A program made the translations under genes and the position numbers. 64,000 nucleotides of DNA from Eremophila alpestris peregrina. Lineage: Eukaryota; Chordata; Aves; Passeriformes; Alaudidae. Shown in pieces: positions 11,009 through 24,057 of the stretch (position 1 is its first letter; every line of letters starts with the position of its first letter). The notes below the pieces were generated by a model. The model was not told where the DNA came from. It ran no database searches and worked only from the letters and a program-made list of their open reading frames with translations. The stretch lies in NCBI GenBank assembly GCA_009792885.1, contig WMCF01000035.1, forward strand, positions 5,432,927-5,496,926. The letters run 5' to 3'.

Positions 11009-14000
11009 TTTTATATTTTATGATTCCATGGTATATGTATATATCATTTAGATATTTTAAAGGATCATCAAGCAGAATTTACAGAAATAGGGGGTTTTAG
11101 TGGCAACTGCTGTTCACATCTTTGGACATAGAGTCCTTCTAGAAAATAGTGCTAATTAAGATCCTCCAGTTAACAAATAGGTTCATTTTTCCAGTAATGT
11201 TCACAAAACAGATCCTCCACAGGGTGACTGTGTTATAGTATAAAGTAAATATTAATTAAAATAATCTGCTTTTGTTAGGGGTGAATGGAGGGGAGGATTT
11301 GTGATGTGTGTGAAATCCCCAAAACGAAAATTTCTGAGTTGGGAATGTGGTGGGGAGAGAACTGAAGGACCTTGGAGCTTTTCTGAGGAGGAAAAGAAAA
11401 AAAATCAACCCAAAAGAATAAGACTTTGCAGCTAATTGAAATGTGATACCCTTTGGCAGCCAGTTATTTAATAATTAGGAAGAAGGCTGCATGGGCAGAG
11501 CCTCATTTCTGCCCTCAGGATGCCCAGAAGGGTTGTGCTGTGTGTGAGCTCTGCAAGTCCAGGCCATTTGTGGTGGTGTGTTCCATCCACAGCCCAGCCT
11601 GCAGCGTGGCATCTGCCACCTCTTCAGTCACTTCAGCCTTGCTGCCATATGCTGATTGTTCTTTACTGTTCAGCTTTCTTGCAATATTCTACTGTGTGGC
11701 TAGAACAGACTTGAGTAAAGTTAAGAACTTCTTGCTAACATGGGGACATTTAAAAGCTGAAGAGTATTTTTCTCCTCCTGTTAGTGTTTTTCCTTGCCAG
11801 GCCAAAACATTCTCCTTACTGTTTCCTAGCCAGATGAGCAGGGCTGCTCAGTTCAGGCAGAGAATTCAGCTTTTTGAAGGATGGGTGCATTAACAGTAGT
11901 TTGTTTACCTGTTTGCACTGGAAGGCTCCCAGCTTTCTCTCTCCTGCTTAAGCAATGCTCCAGAGAGATCCCCTGCAAACAGCACTACAGACAGCAGCCC
12001 TTGTGACAGGAGGGACTCCTTCAGTCACCTGGAAGTGGCTTCCTCAGAAGCCCCAGATTTCCCAGGCTGGCAGCAGGTGCTGATGAGCTGGGGGTGCTGG
12101 CAGCAGGCACAGCTCTCGTCACACCCCTCTGGAGGGAGGTGGCTCTGCTTGCACAGCCTGTCCTGTGCTCAGGTCACACCAGGTGATTGGTGTTCTGTGA
12201 GTGCTGTCTTGCCAGAAGGGCTGGCTGGAATGTCTCTAAAGCAGAAAGGTATTGATTGCTGTCGCTTTCAGTTAGCAGGGATGGTATGGAAATTGCTCTG
12301 CATTTTGGATGGTCGTAGTAATAAAAATATATTAAAGTTACAAAAAGGAAGAGGTCTGAGATTTTCAAGTATCTCTAAAAAGGCATATTGTCTAGTACTT
12401 AGAAAAATTTAGCTCTGAGTGGAGACATGCTAAGTTTTTTTTTCATAGGTGGTTCTTTGGGCCTTTTCTACACTTCAAAAGTCAAATGTGTCTTGTCTGC
12501 CTTGATACTAATCCTCTGCAGCTACAGAGAAATGAATTGATTTTCTGTATTGATGTGGCTATTTCTGCCCAGGCTGTAGAGGTAGGACATGTTTTTTTAT
12601 TGATTTGGTCCTGAACTTCCCTGACTCTTGATGAGCACAAATGAAAGAACCACTCTGGAGTTAATTCTGAATCAGCAAGGGAACGAGAATCGCTGCCTTG
12701 GCCTGGCCAGACTCGTTTCTTCACCGTGTGAATTATACATTGGGTTACCATCACAGTAATTAGAACAGGATCTGGATATTAATGTATGACCTATAGTAAA
12801 AAGGTTGTTCCTTGGAGTGCTTGATCTCTGTATAATGATACAAGAAGAGATTTACGGTATAAATGCAGAGGAAGGTTGACAGGGCTGAATCCTTTACCAG
12901 TCCTGGAAGTGCCTGTGTGCCCAGAGGATGTTGTGCCTCTTTCTGTCAGAAGAACAAATGAAAAGGGATTCCAGACAAAGATGCATGAGGAGCTATTAGC
13001 TGGTGTTTAAAGCTGTTCTGGGGCAGATTTGTGCAGTATTTTCCAGCACACTGATGGAGAGCAGCTGGGCCGCTCGGGGGTTTTAAACTCTGGATATTTC
13101 ACTCGTAAGCTTATTGGGAAACTTGACTGCTGTGGTACTGAGGGGTGGTTTGAAATTTATCTTCCAGGAGATACAGAGATACTTACAAAGATGCAGGTCA
13201 TTTACAGCACACTTTGCAGGACCATTTTTCTGTAGAAAAATACTGTATTGCATGAGGCTGGATTCTATTCTCTGTCACTATGGTCAAATGGTTTCAGTGC
13301 TGTTCTTCCTGATACCTCACACAGTGTTGGTGTAACAGAGGAATTTAGTGCTTCACAGATAACAACAACTTCTGCTTGTTGTTTAATTTGTTCTTGAGAC
13401 ACACAGGCACACATTTAATATAGAAGATTGACTTTTTTTTTTTTTTTTGAAGTGTTGATGACAGAACAAATTAAGAGTATATCTTTAAGAAAGAATAAAA
13501 TCTTAAGTAAGATGCTGCATCATTCTCCAAAACTGGGTCCTTCCAGTAGTGTGGTTTCTTTCCCTCTTTATGCTAGTAGATAAGATGAACTTATTATTTC
13601 AATTTTGTTACAAACCAGATTTACTCTCTGGTTTTAAGCACAGCTAAATCACATTGTCAGCATGCTGCTTTGTACTATCATTCTTAAAGAAAAAATCTTG
13701 ATACTTTTGCTGTTTCCAGCCGAAGGCAGAGATAAGGCTGAGCCATTTCTTGTGTGTATGTAATTTAAAAATCAGCAGAGAATATTTCTTTCACAGGAAT
13801 CAATAAAGTATGAATATAAAATTGTCAGATGATAGCAACTGTGTGATGCAGAGATTAGTGACTTGTCCTTTTATTATCAGAGATCGTGCTCAAGCTTAGA
13901 TACAACAAATCAGAAATAATATAATGCTGCATGGGCTTTAGTGGTATTGAACAACAAGAGCTAATGTGTATAATACCCCAGTCCAGCAGGGAAATATTGA

Positions 14001-14206
14001 GCACCACTCTAATCTCCTGCTCTCTGCTCAGATCAGCTGTGGATTCTCAATCTATAGAGAAATACTCTATTGCAGGAGGCTTGGCTGTTGATCATTCTTT
14101 ACTGTCAGGATAAACCTTCTCCACAGCAAAAAAAACCCCACCTTAATCGTAGTGAATTCCCATTTGTACGTGCTCATGAGGTAGCAGGTACAATTCCTTC
14201 CTTCAG
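11009..14206. other. Mixed-GC tract with no gene established
   Basis: Slightly GC-richer patches occur at about 11500-11640 and 12000-12250. They carry frames of 146 codons (11453-11893, +) and 125 codons (12035-12412, +) without recognisable domains or paired splice sites. A T16 run sits at 13433-13448. I see no transposon or RNA gene. Confidence 0.55.
13433..13448. repeat. Poly(T) run of 16
   Basis: Sixteen consecutive T residues. No adjacent retroposon body is recognisable. Confidence 0.95.
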
Positions 14207-14405
14207 GTGCCATTCCAGGCAGGCTCTCAGCAGGCCATCAATGAGGAAGCCAACAGGGCTGAGCTGTTCCTGCTGGGAACTGGGAGTGTGGCTAATGCCA
14301 CTTTGTTAGGGAGGGAGCCCAACCAACACCTTTTTCCTCAACCTTTTTTTGGCAGTGGTGGTTCCTATGGAAACCTTCCTAGGAATGACCTCCCTTCTTG
14401 TTTAG
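14207..14405 (+). other. Splice-bounded open segment, candidate exon
   Basis: The 199-nt segment starts after a pyrimidine-rich acceptor (TTCCTTCCTTCAG|) and ends at a good donor (TTTAG|GTAAAT). It is open throughout in one frame, beginning at phase 0 and ending at phase 1. The 66-residue peptide is mixed and polar, with a Gly/Ser-rich patch (GSGGSYG) near residue 50. There is no recognised domain. The frame would stop immediately inside the putative intron. Both splice sites and an open frame can arise by chance in this much sequence, and no neighbouring exon was found to join it to. Confidence 0.2.
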
Positions 14406-16709
14406 GTAAATAAGCTGAAAATTCTCCTTTGTTTTTCTAACAGTATTTAATTTTCTTTGGGATAAGCAAACTCTGAATGGATGCAGGAGGCTATGGATCC
14501 AGCCTTTGGAAAATACATTCCATAGCTCCGGTGTGTTACTGCATTTCAGTGAGCCTGTTTGCTTGGCCATAAAGCACAGGGACAAGGGCAGGGCATGGCC
14601 TTGATATTCTCACCCCCCTCAGAGCTCCAGATTTAATTACACCTCTGAAAGATCTATGAATTACCTTGTGAAACATCAGTTAATACTCCCAATAATTAGC
14701 TGTGATGAATTGAGTGAGTTGGGCACTCCTAAGTAATTGCTTTGTCTCTCAGGTGAGACTTTGGCATTTCAGCGGTGGGTTACAATTCCTGTGCACGCTT
14801 CCAGCATCCCCAGTAACTCTGGGAATGAACACAGCCAGGAGCAGCTCAGGAGCAGCACCTGCATTGCCATCATGGACTGGGGGAAAGGAAAAGGGCTGTG
14901 TTAACACGGGAGAGAGTCCATGAGCAATGGCAGTATTGAAACAGTAGGTGTTTAGGTAAACTGTGATTTATCAGTAGAACATGAAGGATCTCTAGAGTCT
15001 GACAAACCCATTTGAGGTAGTTCCAGCTTGGTTCCACAGAACATTAGTGCCTCACCTGTCTTGTGTAGAGGTATGCCTTGAAGAGATGAGCCAAAAATTA
15101 CTTCAGCTCTAGAAGTGGATCACCAATTTCAGAAATTCATGAAGACAGCAATGGGACTTGTCTGCTTGCAGGAAGGGGGACATTTCTGTGTGCCAGCCAA
15201 GGTTCCTATTACCAGGCCAGATTTGATGACAAGCACAGACATATATAATAATCAAGCTACAGAACCAGACTGGTGACTGGTGGCTTCAGGAAAAATGCCT
15301 GTTCACTCAAGGTGCTGCATTCTATGCATAGATTTGTCTGCTGCCCTCTGCAATGTCTGACATAGGACAGTGCTTGGGAAGTTGTATTTTAAAGCACCCT
15401 GAGTTTTTAGTCTGAACTGTCAGGGCAGTACCTGCCACCTTCCAAGTCTTGAGAAAACATGCCAAGTCAGGATAAACACAGTTAATATCTGCTGGAGACT
15501 TTTTCAGGCAACGTGATAGCTTCTGGTTCATTATTCTGCAGATTTGCATACAAAAGAAATAAGCAGGCAGTAAAGCTGCGATAGTGCTGACACCAGCATT
15601 AAAGATGAATACTCAGTGCAGCAAAGTGACAGAGAGCACATATTTGTGTTTCCTGTCATCTGAGCTGAAAGGCATTTTTAAGTGAAAAATTCATTCAGAG
15701 AGCTGAATTCTGACTGTACTTCCAGTGTCATGGACTGTGCTAGGAAGCACAGAAGATTCAATTTATGCTATAACAAACCAATTCTAAAACAGGTCATTGT
15801 GCCAAGTATAATTTACCATATTCATAGAAAAAGAGCAGAAAAGAGGTGACATGAGAGACTTACATAGCCTTCTTTCCCTTTATTTGAATAATTTCTCAGA
15901 GATTTGCAAACCTGTTAAGAACTATTTTCATGTTCAAAAGCTCTGTCAGCTGGAATAATAGAATTATCAAGTAAATTGTGCTTTTCCTGAGATTTATGTT
16001 TCTGTCATGCCAAATTAATCTGCCTTTTTTCTGCACCTGAAAGTTAAACATATGTTCTCTTGTTTTGTTGTTGTGGTTTTGTTTTCTTGTAATTATTTAA
16101 CCGAAGAAAATTACTTACAGTGATCTCTCAGCTCTGGAGGAAATAGCTCTTTTACCAGCTTCACAGTCTTACCTTAACTGCTTTTTAGTTTCTGAACATG
16201 ATTTCATGATTCAGGTTAGCTAATACCTTTTACAGACTGAATTAAAAGTAGAATCTCATAAATTGTTTCACATGTTTCCGTTACTTTATGTAAACAATGA
16301 GGTAGCAGGCTCTTCCTCACGGGAATTCCCATGAATTAACATTCTGATGGACTTACCCTTCTAACCTGTTTTCCCAGTGGGAAACACGTGAAGCACTAAG
16401 AAAAGGGAAGGATTGCACAGAACTAGAGTCGTGTGTTTCTCCATCCAATAAAAACCCTTTATAATTCCCTGTGTTGAGAGAAAATGGGTTTTCAATCCCT
16501 GTGACACCACTCTTACTTAGTGAGTTTACTTTTGTAATTGTTTGCACATCTGCTCCTGCGGCACTCACAGCTCCCAGGTGCAGTTCATGCTGCAGCCAGA
16601 GCCCTCAGTGTCACCCTCCTGCCCTGCAGCTTCCTTCCCTCCGAGAGGAAACAACTGCAGAAGCCTGGGAATGATTTTGATGTTAGAAAAGATATAAAAA
16701 ATTAATTCC

Positions 16710-16723
16710 TTTTTTTTTTTTTT
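16710..16723. repeat. Poly(T) run of 14
   Basis: Fourteen consecutive T residues in AT-rich context. Confidence 0.95.
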
Positions 16724-17507
16724 GATCACCAGATAAATATAAAAATTCAAGATTTCTTCTATGTGGGTAATCAGTCCTGTATCTTTATCTGCTGACTGCT
16801 TGTTATTTTTTCTTTAGGTGTTTGCATTTTGTATATATCAGCCAGCATAAACTTACATAGTATTTTAAATCCTTCCTCTGTACTTAAAGATGATGAACTT
16901 CAGAAGGAAAGGAAAAAAGTCATCATTGCTTTTCTGTAGGCTTGGCTTTTTTATATGTGCTGCCTGTGAAATTATCCAGGGATTGTTTAGACTATAAACC
17001 TAAGGTATTTCAGGGGAAGCTGTGTCCTGTTTATCAGTTGTAGTTTGCTGATTCTACCCATGAAGGCATTTATTTAGGGAAACAAAAGAACTTGATAGCG
17101 TCGACCTCTTAGTAATTGCTCTCCATGCAGGCACGGTCCCGTGCTTGTGACTGCTGGCTGGAGATCAAAGTCTCCCGGTTTTATTCTTATCATCTACAGA
17201 AATCTTCATCTTGTAGACTTTGGGAGTATCTCATACAAAAGCAAGAGCTGAGTAAAGCAGCTAATTTGTAAGAATGTGGTATCTGATTTGAAATCAAACC
17301 ACTTTTTTGGAAGGGGTTTGTTTATGAAATGAGAGGGATGAAGGTTTCAGCATCTTGGCGCTTAATTTTTTGTGGAAAAAATGTGTTAGAAAATAAGGGC
17401 AGAGGCTGCAAAGGAGATTATGGTTATTGTGTGTCCTTATTTTTATTCATAAGTATTGATACTTGAGAGGAAAATAAAGTTTATAGTACTCCCTTCACTG
17501 GTAACAT

Positions 17508-17547
17508 CCTTCCCTCCACCCCTCAACCCCTCCCTCCTTCCCTCCAC
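17508..17547. repeat. C/T-rich (CCCT-like) low-complexity tract
   Basis: About 40 bases, almost all pyrimidine, built from imperfect CCCTC/CCTTC words. This is a homopyrimidine tract typical of decayed simple repeats. Confidence 0.8.
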
Positions 17548-18117
17548 ATTCAGTGTTTTGGGATATCACTGAAGAACAAATAAAACATGTAGCAGAGCCT
17601 GCAGTGAACCTCTGAATGGCCCTATTTATCAAGTAAACAAAAAGCTGGAGTTAAAACTAAGAGAACATAATGCATTCTGTCTAGAATTTTGTATTTCACT
17701 GCTCATCCAAGTCAGCCAGACTTTAATAATTCTGGTGAACACTTCATGTCCTGTCTTTCTGGATTACTTGATAAGAAAGGCCAAAAGACTGGAGCAAGGC
17801 TTTTATCTTACATGCCAGAAGAGTTTGTGTGACTCAAGGATCCTGGTGATAGAATTATTATGTAGATGTACTACAAAAGCATCTCACCTGGACCTGGAGC
17901 TGCAGTCCATTTGGGATTGTCACCAGGAGCAGACACACGCTTTGTTGTCCTGCTGTGTTTGAAGAGATGTCTGAAATGTGGCAGTGCTGTTTCATCACTT
18001 GCAGTTTTAAACAGCAGGAAGAGGAGAACACGAGAAAAGCATTTGGAAATGGCAATATTGTGAGTGGTGGTGCGAGGCAGATGCAGTGGGACTGACAAAC
18101 AGATAGCTGTTCTGCCT

Positions 18118-18216
18118 GGTAAAAACAGATGTGTGCAGCAAATGCTATCAGTATTCCGTGAGGATCTGTGTACTTTGTTAAAAAATGCAGGAGATGACAC
18201 GAAGCAATCAGCCTCC
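18118..18216 (+). mobile_element. Decayed CR1 LINE fragment, reverse-transcriptase region
   Basis: The plus-strand frame reads ...MLSVFREDLCTLLKN, then AGDDTKQS. This resembles the CR1 reverse-transcriptase palm stretch LFNIF-(I)-DDL...CTLSKFADDTKL, including the conserved A-D-D-T-K, with roughly five residues missing between the DL and CTL parts and the first catalytic-loop Ala-Asp pair altered to Ala-Gly-Asp-Asp. Similarity fades on both sides, so only a short worn piece remains. The surrounding 82-codon frame (18064-18312) is therefore not a host gene. It could still be coincidence, as the match is short. Confidence 0.42.
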
Positions 18217-18671
18217 CAAAGCTCAGGCTGTAAGACAGCAGAAATCAGCCAGCACCGTGCCCTGGGGGTAGTGCTCCTGGGGATGGGGGTGTGGGCTGCT
18301 CTGGAAGGGTGAGGATTAGATGGTAATGAAATCAGATGTTAATGAGAGTACGAGTGTTGTCTTTTTCCAACATGCACCCTTTATCAAAGGGCTTGTTTTT
18401 GTGTTGGGTGTTTCCCTTCCCTCTGTCCAAACTTCCTGTAGTTTCCAGTTAGTTCCCTACCCCCATCACAGTCTTTTTTTCTTGCTGTTCAGTTGCAACT
18501 AATTTAAAAGTTATTTTTTCTATTCCCCTGAAGCATTCATTTTTTTAAAAAACATGTGAAACACAACTAGTTTTTCATCTTTAATATTTTTATTTGGAAT
18601 GGAAGTTCATAGCAACACTATACATTCCCTTTGCCATCTAACAGCTGATTCAGAACTGAATTAATGCTTAT

Positions 18672-18748
18672 CCCAGAATTGTTAAGGTTGGAAAAGATCA
18701 CCGAGTGCAACCTTTGACAGGGACAACCAGGACTCACCTTTCAAGACA
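18672..18748 (-). mobile_element. CR1 LINE 3'-end fragment, antisense
   Basis: The plus strand reads CCCAGAATTGTTAAGGTTGG, then a GAAAAGATCA...AACCT block and an AGGGACAACCAGGACT-like block. This matches the antisense 3' untranslated end of avian CR1 elements (AGAATCATTAAGGTTGGAAAAGACC...), with the element's 3' terminus on the left. The copy is short and 5'-truncated, as is usual for CR1, and clearly diverged, so it is old. Confidence 0.75.
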
Positions 18749-21700
18749 GAGCTGGCCTCTTTTCTGGATTTCTAGTCTTATAAGCTAACCTTTACAATCT
18801 CTTCCCTAGATTTTTAGGACAGATCTGGAGGAACCTGTATATTTTCAAATGAAGTACTGGCTGTTTGTATGATAGCAAATACAGCACATTTATTTAGAAA
18901 AATAGAAATCAGTACAAGTATTTTATAGGAGTTGTGATGCTGGTCAAAGTAAACTGTGTTTAATTTTTATGATGATCAGTCTGTGCTTCAGTTTAAAGCT
19001 TTAAAATCTCCTAAGTGAGCCTGGAGTCACTCAGCTGTTATTTTATGCCAGTGAATCTATCTGCTCTTCTTATTCTTGTACCAAACATTCACAAACATTT
19101 TTGTTTCATGAACTCAGTGGAAAAAACATATCTTCTGTTCCTGACAGGTTTAACATATTTGGTAATGACAAATTACATTAGATTCATTCTAGATCTTAAA
19201 ATTCACAATAAGTAATTTGACTCCTTGTCAGTAGATCTGGACCATTTTAGAGTTTCAGAAAAATAATTAATTTCTTTACTAATTTGTTGAAACACCTACA
19301 TTTATTGCAAAGAATCACACTATTTCAATATAAAGAAATTTTAGGATTTTTAGGGGGGTTATGGCACATGTCTCTGAAGCAAGAATTATTTCTACCAAAA
19401 ACATTCAGAAGAAGGAATTTTGGGTAGTGCACTTTTTGCTGTCTGGAAAAGTACTGTTGGGAAGCAGTGCCACAGCTGTCCCCTCCCAGACTAATTTGAA
19501 AGCAACATTTGGGGTCATGGATGTTTTTAATCTCTTTTTAGCAGCATAAACAGAATCAGCCTCGTATTGTTTTGTATGTATGAAACATTAGACTTCTTTC
19601 AGTAGCAGTTACCCCCTGGCAGGAGTCTGCCTCTGCATTTAAATGGCATTCCCTCCTTTTTGACCTACAACCAAAGAGATATCATTCCCCCATTCCTCAG
19701 TTAAAGCTTTCTCTTATTTTTAGAACCTAACCCACCTTGCTCCCCCCTGAGATCCTATTTACAAACAACTGCTGAGCTAAATACAATAAAGCTAAAGGCA
19801 ATTCAGGTTTCCATTCACCATCATGCTAAAAGTTCTTTAAAAGTCTGAGATGTGAAAGACCCAGAAAGATGCTGCACTTCTGTGTGTGTTTGTCCATGGC
19901 TCAGTCTCCCTGCTGGAATTGCCAGAGGGGCACCAGAGCAACTGCTGGAACTGGAAAGGAAGAAAATGCAATCTTGTGCCACGTGTGAGCCTCTTCAGTT
20001 ATTTTTAAAACAAGTTTAAATACAGACCATATACTGCCCAGGGTAGGGATGAACTCTTTTTTTCTGAGCTTTAGGACTTTAGAAGTTGTATCACTGCCTC
20101 AAAATTTGGGGGTGGGAGGAGGTCTGTGTTTTGATTTGTTCACCCCACCCCTGCTTTACTGGTTCGTATTATCCCCTGATGTTCACGGAATGTTTGCATC
20201 CTCACACATTATGGGCCAAAGAACCTAAAAACATTTAACTAAAACCTTTTACTGATTTTAGTGTCACCAAAATACATTATTGTATCACAGGGTTTATCTG
20301 GAAAAACAAATGTGTAACCATGCAGATGCCTGTGTTTTTTCTCTCTAAGTCTGGCTGGAATTCAGGTGACTAAAGAATTGTGCAGATAAAAATTGACACT
20401 TTGGTTTTGTATAGTTCTTAAATGCTGAGAAACAGCCACATGACAAATCTAATTCTGGATTGCTACCTTGTTTTAACTTGAATATCCCTTTTCAAGTTAC
20501 TTTGCTCTGCAAGAAACTATAATTGATTTTGGGAATGATGTGAACTACTGGAACAAAACCAGTCACGTCAATGTAGATGCTAAAAAATACTTTCAGTTTA
20601 GTGTAAGTAAATCAGCCACTTGAGATGCATTATTTTTTAAGGTGCATACCTAAATTCTGTTTTGTGCTTTCAGACTGCAAAATGACAGGTGCTTTAATTA
20701 CGAGGTGGGTGGAGGATTTTTCAGGAGCTGTGACAGAAGGACAGGCAGTAGGTGAAGTCTGTTCCCAGTGATGGACATAGTCCAGAGTTACTGTTCCTTG
20801 GGACAGGTGATGCACGTTTTCATAACACACATTTATCAAAGGCACTTTCCTTGCCCAGATGTGACAGAATTCTGTCCTGACAGTGAGATTAGCAAGGGAA
20901 TCCAGCACAGCAATCCAGCACAGCAATCCAGTTAGGGGGAGTGGCTCAGTTCAGTGCAAAACCAGCTGTGGCAAATGGCTTATATGCTAAATGCACTGCT
21001 GTGCCAGTGCTGCAAACCAAACAGCTGGGCTGCAGTGTTGATCTCTATTACTTTCACAGATCCTGTTTTCCTAAAGTGCTCACATGCTTGTTTGTCTGCC
21101 TGGGTGCTGGCTACCAGCTTTTCCCTGGATTAAACAATTTGACATGACTGCCTTTGAAATTGTGGGTGATTTGGAAGGAATTTGTTCAGGCCTTTTGTAG
21201 CACAGTTCTTATTCCAAGAAGAAGGGCTTGATATTTGATACGTGTCCTGAACTGAATTTAATTCCCTGGAAATGGATTTCAGCTTGCTGCTGTGAGCTCT
21301 GGTTCACTTTCATCTCCCAATTTCTAGGAAGGCAGTCAGACATTGCAGTCATAAGGGCCATAAATATGGGATGTTTAGAGAGGGAGAGTTGACACACAGA
21401 ATGCATCTCCAGTACCATTGCTTGAGGCTCTGTGCAAAAACAAGCTCCACATTTTACAGAAGATGGTCTTTGTATATACCAAAAGTGTGGTTCTGCAGCC
21501 TTCACCACTGCTGATTTAGGCTTGTTAATAGGTACACTTTAATCTCAGCACCTGACAAGTGCGTTTGGCAATAACTATTAACTTTACCAGTGGTTTCACT
21601 GATAAAAAAATTCATTTCAGTGCTAGAAAATTTCATTGGCTGGACTCAAAAGCTGTAGTTTTTTACAAGAGTTTTGGCCAAGTCTCACTGCAGCAGAGGT

Positions 21701-23821
21701 GCAGAGCCCACACCTTGCTGGGCAGGAGGCAGGAGGGCACAGCACAGCTCCTGCCTGCTGCAAACACACCCAGCTCAGCCTGCCAAGGGGCCACCACAGC
21801 ACAGGAACACCCAATTAACCACAGCAGTAATCTCATCCCTCTCCAGTGAGGCGTTTAAGCACGTGCTTATTATGGTTAATGATTATGGCCAGATGAAAGC
21901 TGTAAGATGGTCTGTGATTAAAGTTAAATACATGTTTGTATGCTTTCTTGAAGAGGAATGACATTAGCAAACGCTTTAGTGCTGTGGGTCACCTCACACT
22001 ACTGCATTTTCCAGAATTAGCTATCAGAGTCTCAAAAAAATGTTTAACATTACTTTAAAAATATTGTATGTGCGTGAGGTTTGAATACATGGTTCTTAAT
22101 TCTCTTACCTAGTTGTTTTGGTCTGGATTTTGATAGGAGTATTTGTACTCTGCCTGTAGAAATCCAAAATCTTGATGAAGAAAAATGGAGCTTGTTGACA
22201 TTCAGATCCTAGACTCAGAAGCCGACCCTGTAAGAGTATAACTAACTAAAACATTTCCCACCAACTCAATTTTCCCAGTAAGAACTTTCTGAAAATATGA
22301 TTGGTGCTTCCTTTTGGTTGGAAGAAAGCACACCCTTTTTTTATGTGGAGGAGGGAAGAATTCAGGAAAGGTACTGCTTAAAATAATTTCGAATTTTGAG
22401 TTATAATATTTTTTATGTTTAGAAAACAAGAAATTAATCCATATCTCATCTAAACTTTTGAGCATATTTCATTAAATAATTCAGCACTTTTTCTTCACAC
22501 GTCAGGCTTATTAGTAGCTTGTTAAGAATAATTTTTTTGCTTCTTTGAAGATTTAAGTGAAATATGGCCAATCTTAGGCTGATCTTCAGAAATGTATCCA
22601 TTTGCTTTATTGAAATGTATTGCCTCTTATGTAATATTTTTTACATTGAGCATTTTTTAATCCATGTATAGTGAGGAAAGAAATAGAATGGTGTGAGAGC
22701 TATAGTTTTTGTTTGTTTTTGTTCTTGACATGCATCTAGTTTAATCTGTAAGACACAGGCTATAAACTATGGGGATTAAAGAGAGACCTAAACCCAAATC
22801 AGGAATTTCTGGGATCCATGTGGGAATTTTCTTCAATTCTTAACATCAACCCAACAAGGGTATGATAATCTTGAGTTTTGCATTTTTATTTATCTTTCTT
22901 TATGAACAGCTGTTTATGAGCAGTTCTGCTCTCAATCCTAAAACAAAACTCTTTTTTTGACACTAAATGCAGAACAGATCCCCAAGAGGGTTTTTTGCAT
23001 AGCTGAGATGGAACAAGGGACTAGAGCTCCCTGACTGAACTCTGAGAGTTCCCACTGGCCAAGCACCAATAGAGTCTGTTGTATTTCACCAACCTGAAAT
23101 CCTACCCAGCCCTTCCCCAGGTCTGACTTGCTTCAGAGGCCATCCTCTGTCTACTGCTAGTCAGGGGAGAAGGTGGAAGTTAGGCAAGCAGAAACTGCAA
23201 ATTTTGAAGGCATCTGATCGCCTTTATAAGAATTAAAAAATCAGGACAAAACAATCTATCAGTATTTTTAATTCCTTATGCTGGAGTATGGATAGGCAGA
23301 AATCTCTAATGGCTTTGTGGGCTCTTTCCCCACAGGATCTCTGCTGCCTTGGTGTGCTGGAGCAAACAGGCTGCATTAAACAGGTTTGATGGAAAATGTG
23401 TTTTCATTGTGCATCAGTTAAGGAGATTAATTCCTACTGAATCACATTCTGTTTTCAGGTTGCATTTACTAAATGCCACTTCCATGTTGTAACAGTATTA
23501 TGGACTTTTATTCTAATGTTACAGACTTTTACTCTATGTAAAACTGCTTACATATTATTTGAGATATTTATTTGGAGACAGATGATGGCAAAACGATATT
23601 AGATAAAACTGTATTATGTTGCCAAGCTGTAGATTCTAAGTGTTTATAAGCTGAGACAGTAAAAAGCAATTTAAAAGCAAAGTGCACACTTTTTACAGTG
23701 TTCAGTTTCCATAGTGTCGTCACTCTCAACATGAAGTTCCCTATTCCAACACTTACAATTTTATTCAGATTCTCTCTCAAATAAACTTACTTTTTAGGTT
23801 TCTTGTGTATTTTTTGTGCAG
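18749..23821. other. Tract with no gene seen
   Basis: Contains a 13-bp tandem duplication (20899-20931) and a 12-bp palindrome AAGCACGTGCTT with an E-box core (21857-21868). A GC-richer patch at about 21690-21850 has overlapping open frames in three registers, a sign of composition rather than coding. Nothing else could be recognised. Confidence 0.55.
20899..20931. repeat. 13-bp tandem repeat, 2.5 copies
   Basis: The unit AATCCAGCACAGC is repeated perfectly twice and then begins a third time (AATCCAG). The perfect identity suggests recent slippage. Confidence 0.95.
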
Positions 23822-24057
23822 ATTTGGCCTTTCTTGTGTCCTGTTCCTTTGTGGGGCAATGCAAACGTGGTGTCCTCTTGGAGTCATTACAGATACAGCT
23901 TTTAGTTCAGAATTTCTTGAACTTGTTCAAAGAACAAGAGCCATTGGGCTCATTTGTGTCTTGGAGGCACACAAGCCTTCAGCCCACTTCCAGAGGGGGG
24001 AATTGGATTTGATAGCTCAGCTCCTCCAGGGCAGAGTGCACAAGTTTCTGGAAGCAG
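23822..24057 (+). other. Splice-bounded open segment, candidate exon
   Basis: A T-rich acceptor (GTATTTTTTGTGCAG|) precedes a 236-nt segment that ends at a good donor (GAAGCAG|GTATTT). One frame is open right through (part of a 138-codon frame, 23805-24221). Its central part looks helical, with a Leu/Ile-rich stretch such as GELDLIAQLLQGRVHKFLEA. A second frame is also open for most of the segment, which weakens the case for coding. No domain or family is recognised and no partner exon was found. Confidence 0.22.

Larger units (their letters stand above)
14406..18100. other. Tract with no gene seen
   Basis: This holds a T14 run (16710-16723), a C/T-rich stretch (17508-17547) and an octamer word ATTTGCAT near 15542. 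GC-richer patches around 14760-14930 and 16540-16680 have open frames under 75 codons. No domain, RNA gene or dispersed repeat was recognised. Confidence 0.55.

Noticed and set aside
11453..11893. 146-codon plus-strand frame
   Set aside because: Lies in a GC-richer patch where stops are rarer. The peptide has no recognisable domain and a second frame overlaps it.
14169..14192. let-7-like word TGAGGTAGCAGGTAC
   Set aside because: It differs from let-7 just past the seed, and no complementary arm forms a precursor hairpin in the flanks.
18620..18650. miR-204-like word TTCCCTTTGCCATC
   Set aside because: It mismatches the mature sequence and there is no hairpin partner nearby.
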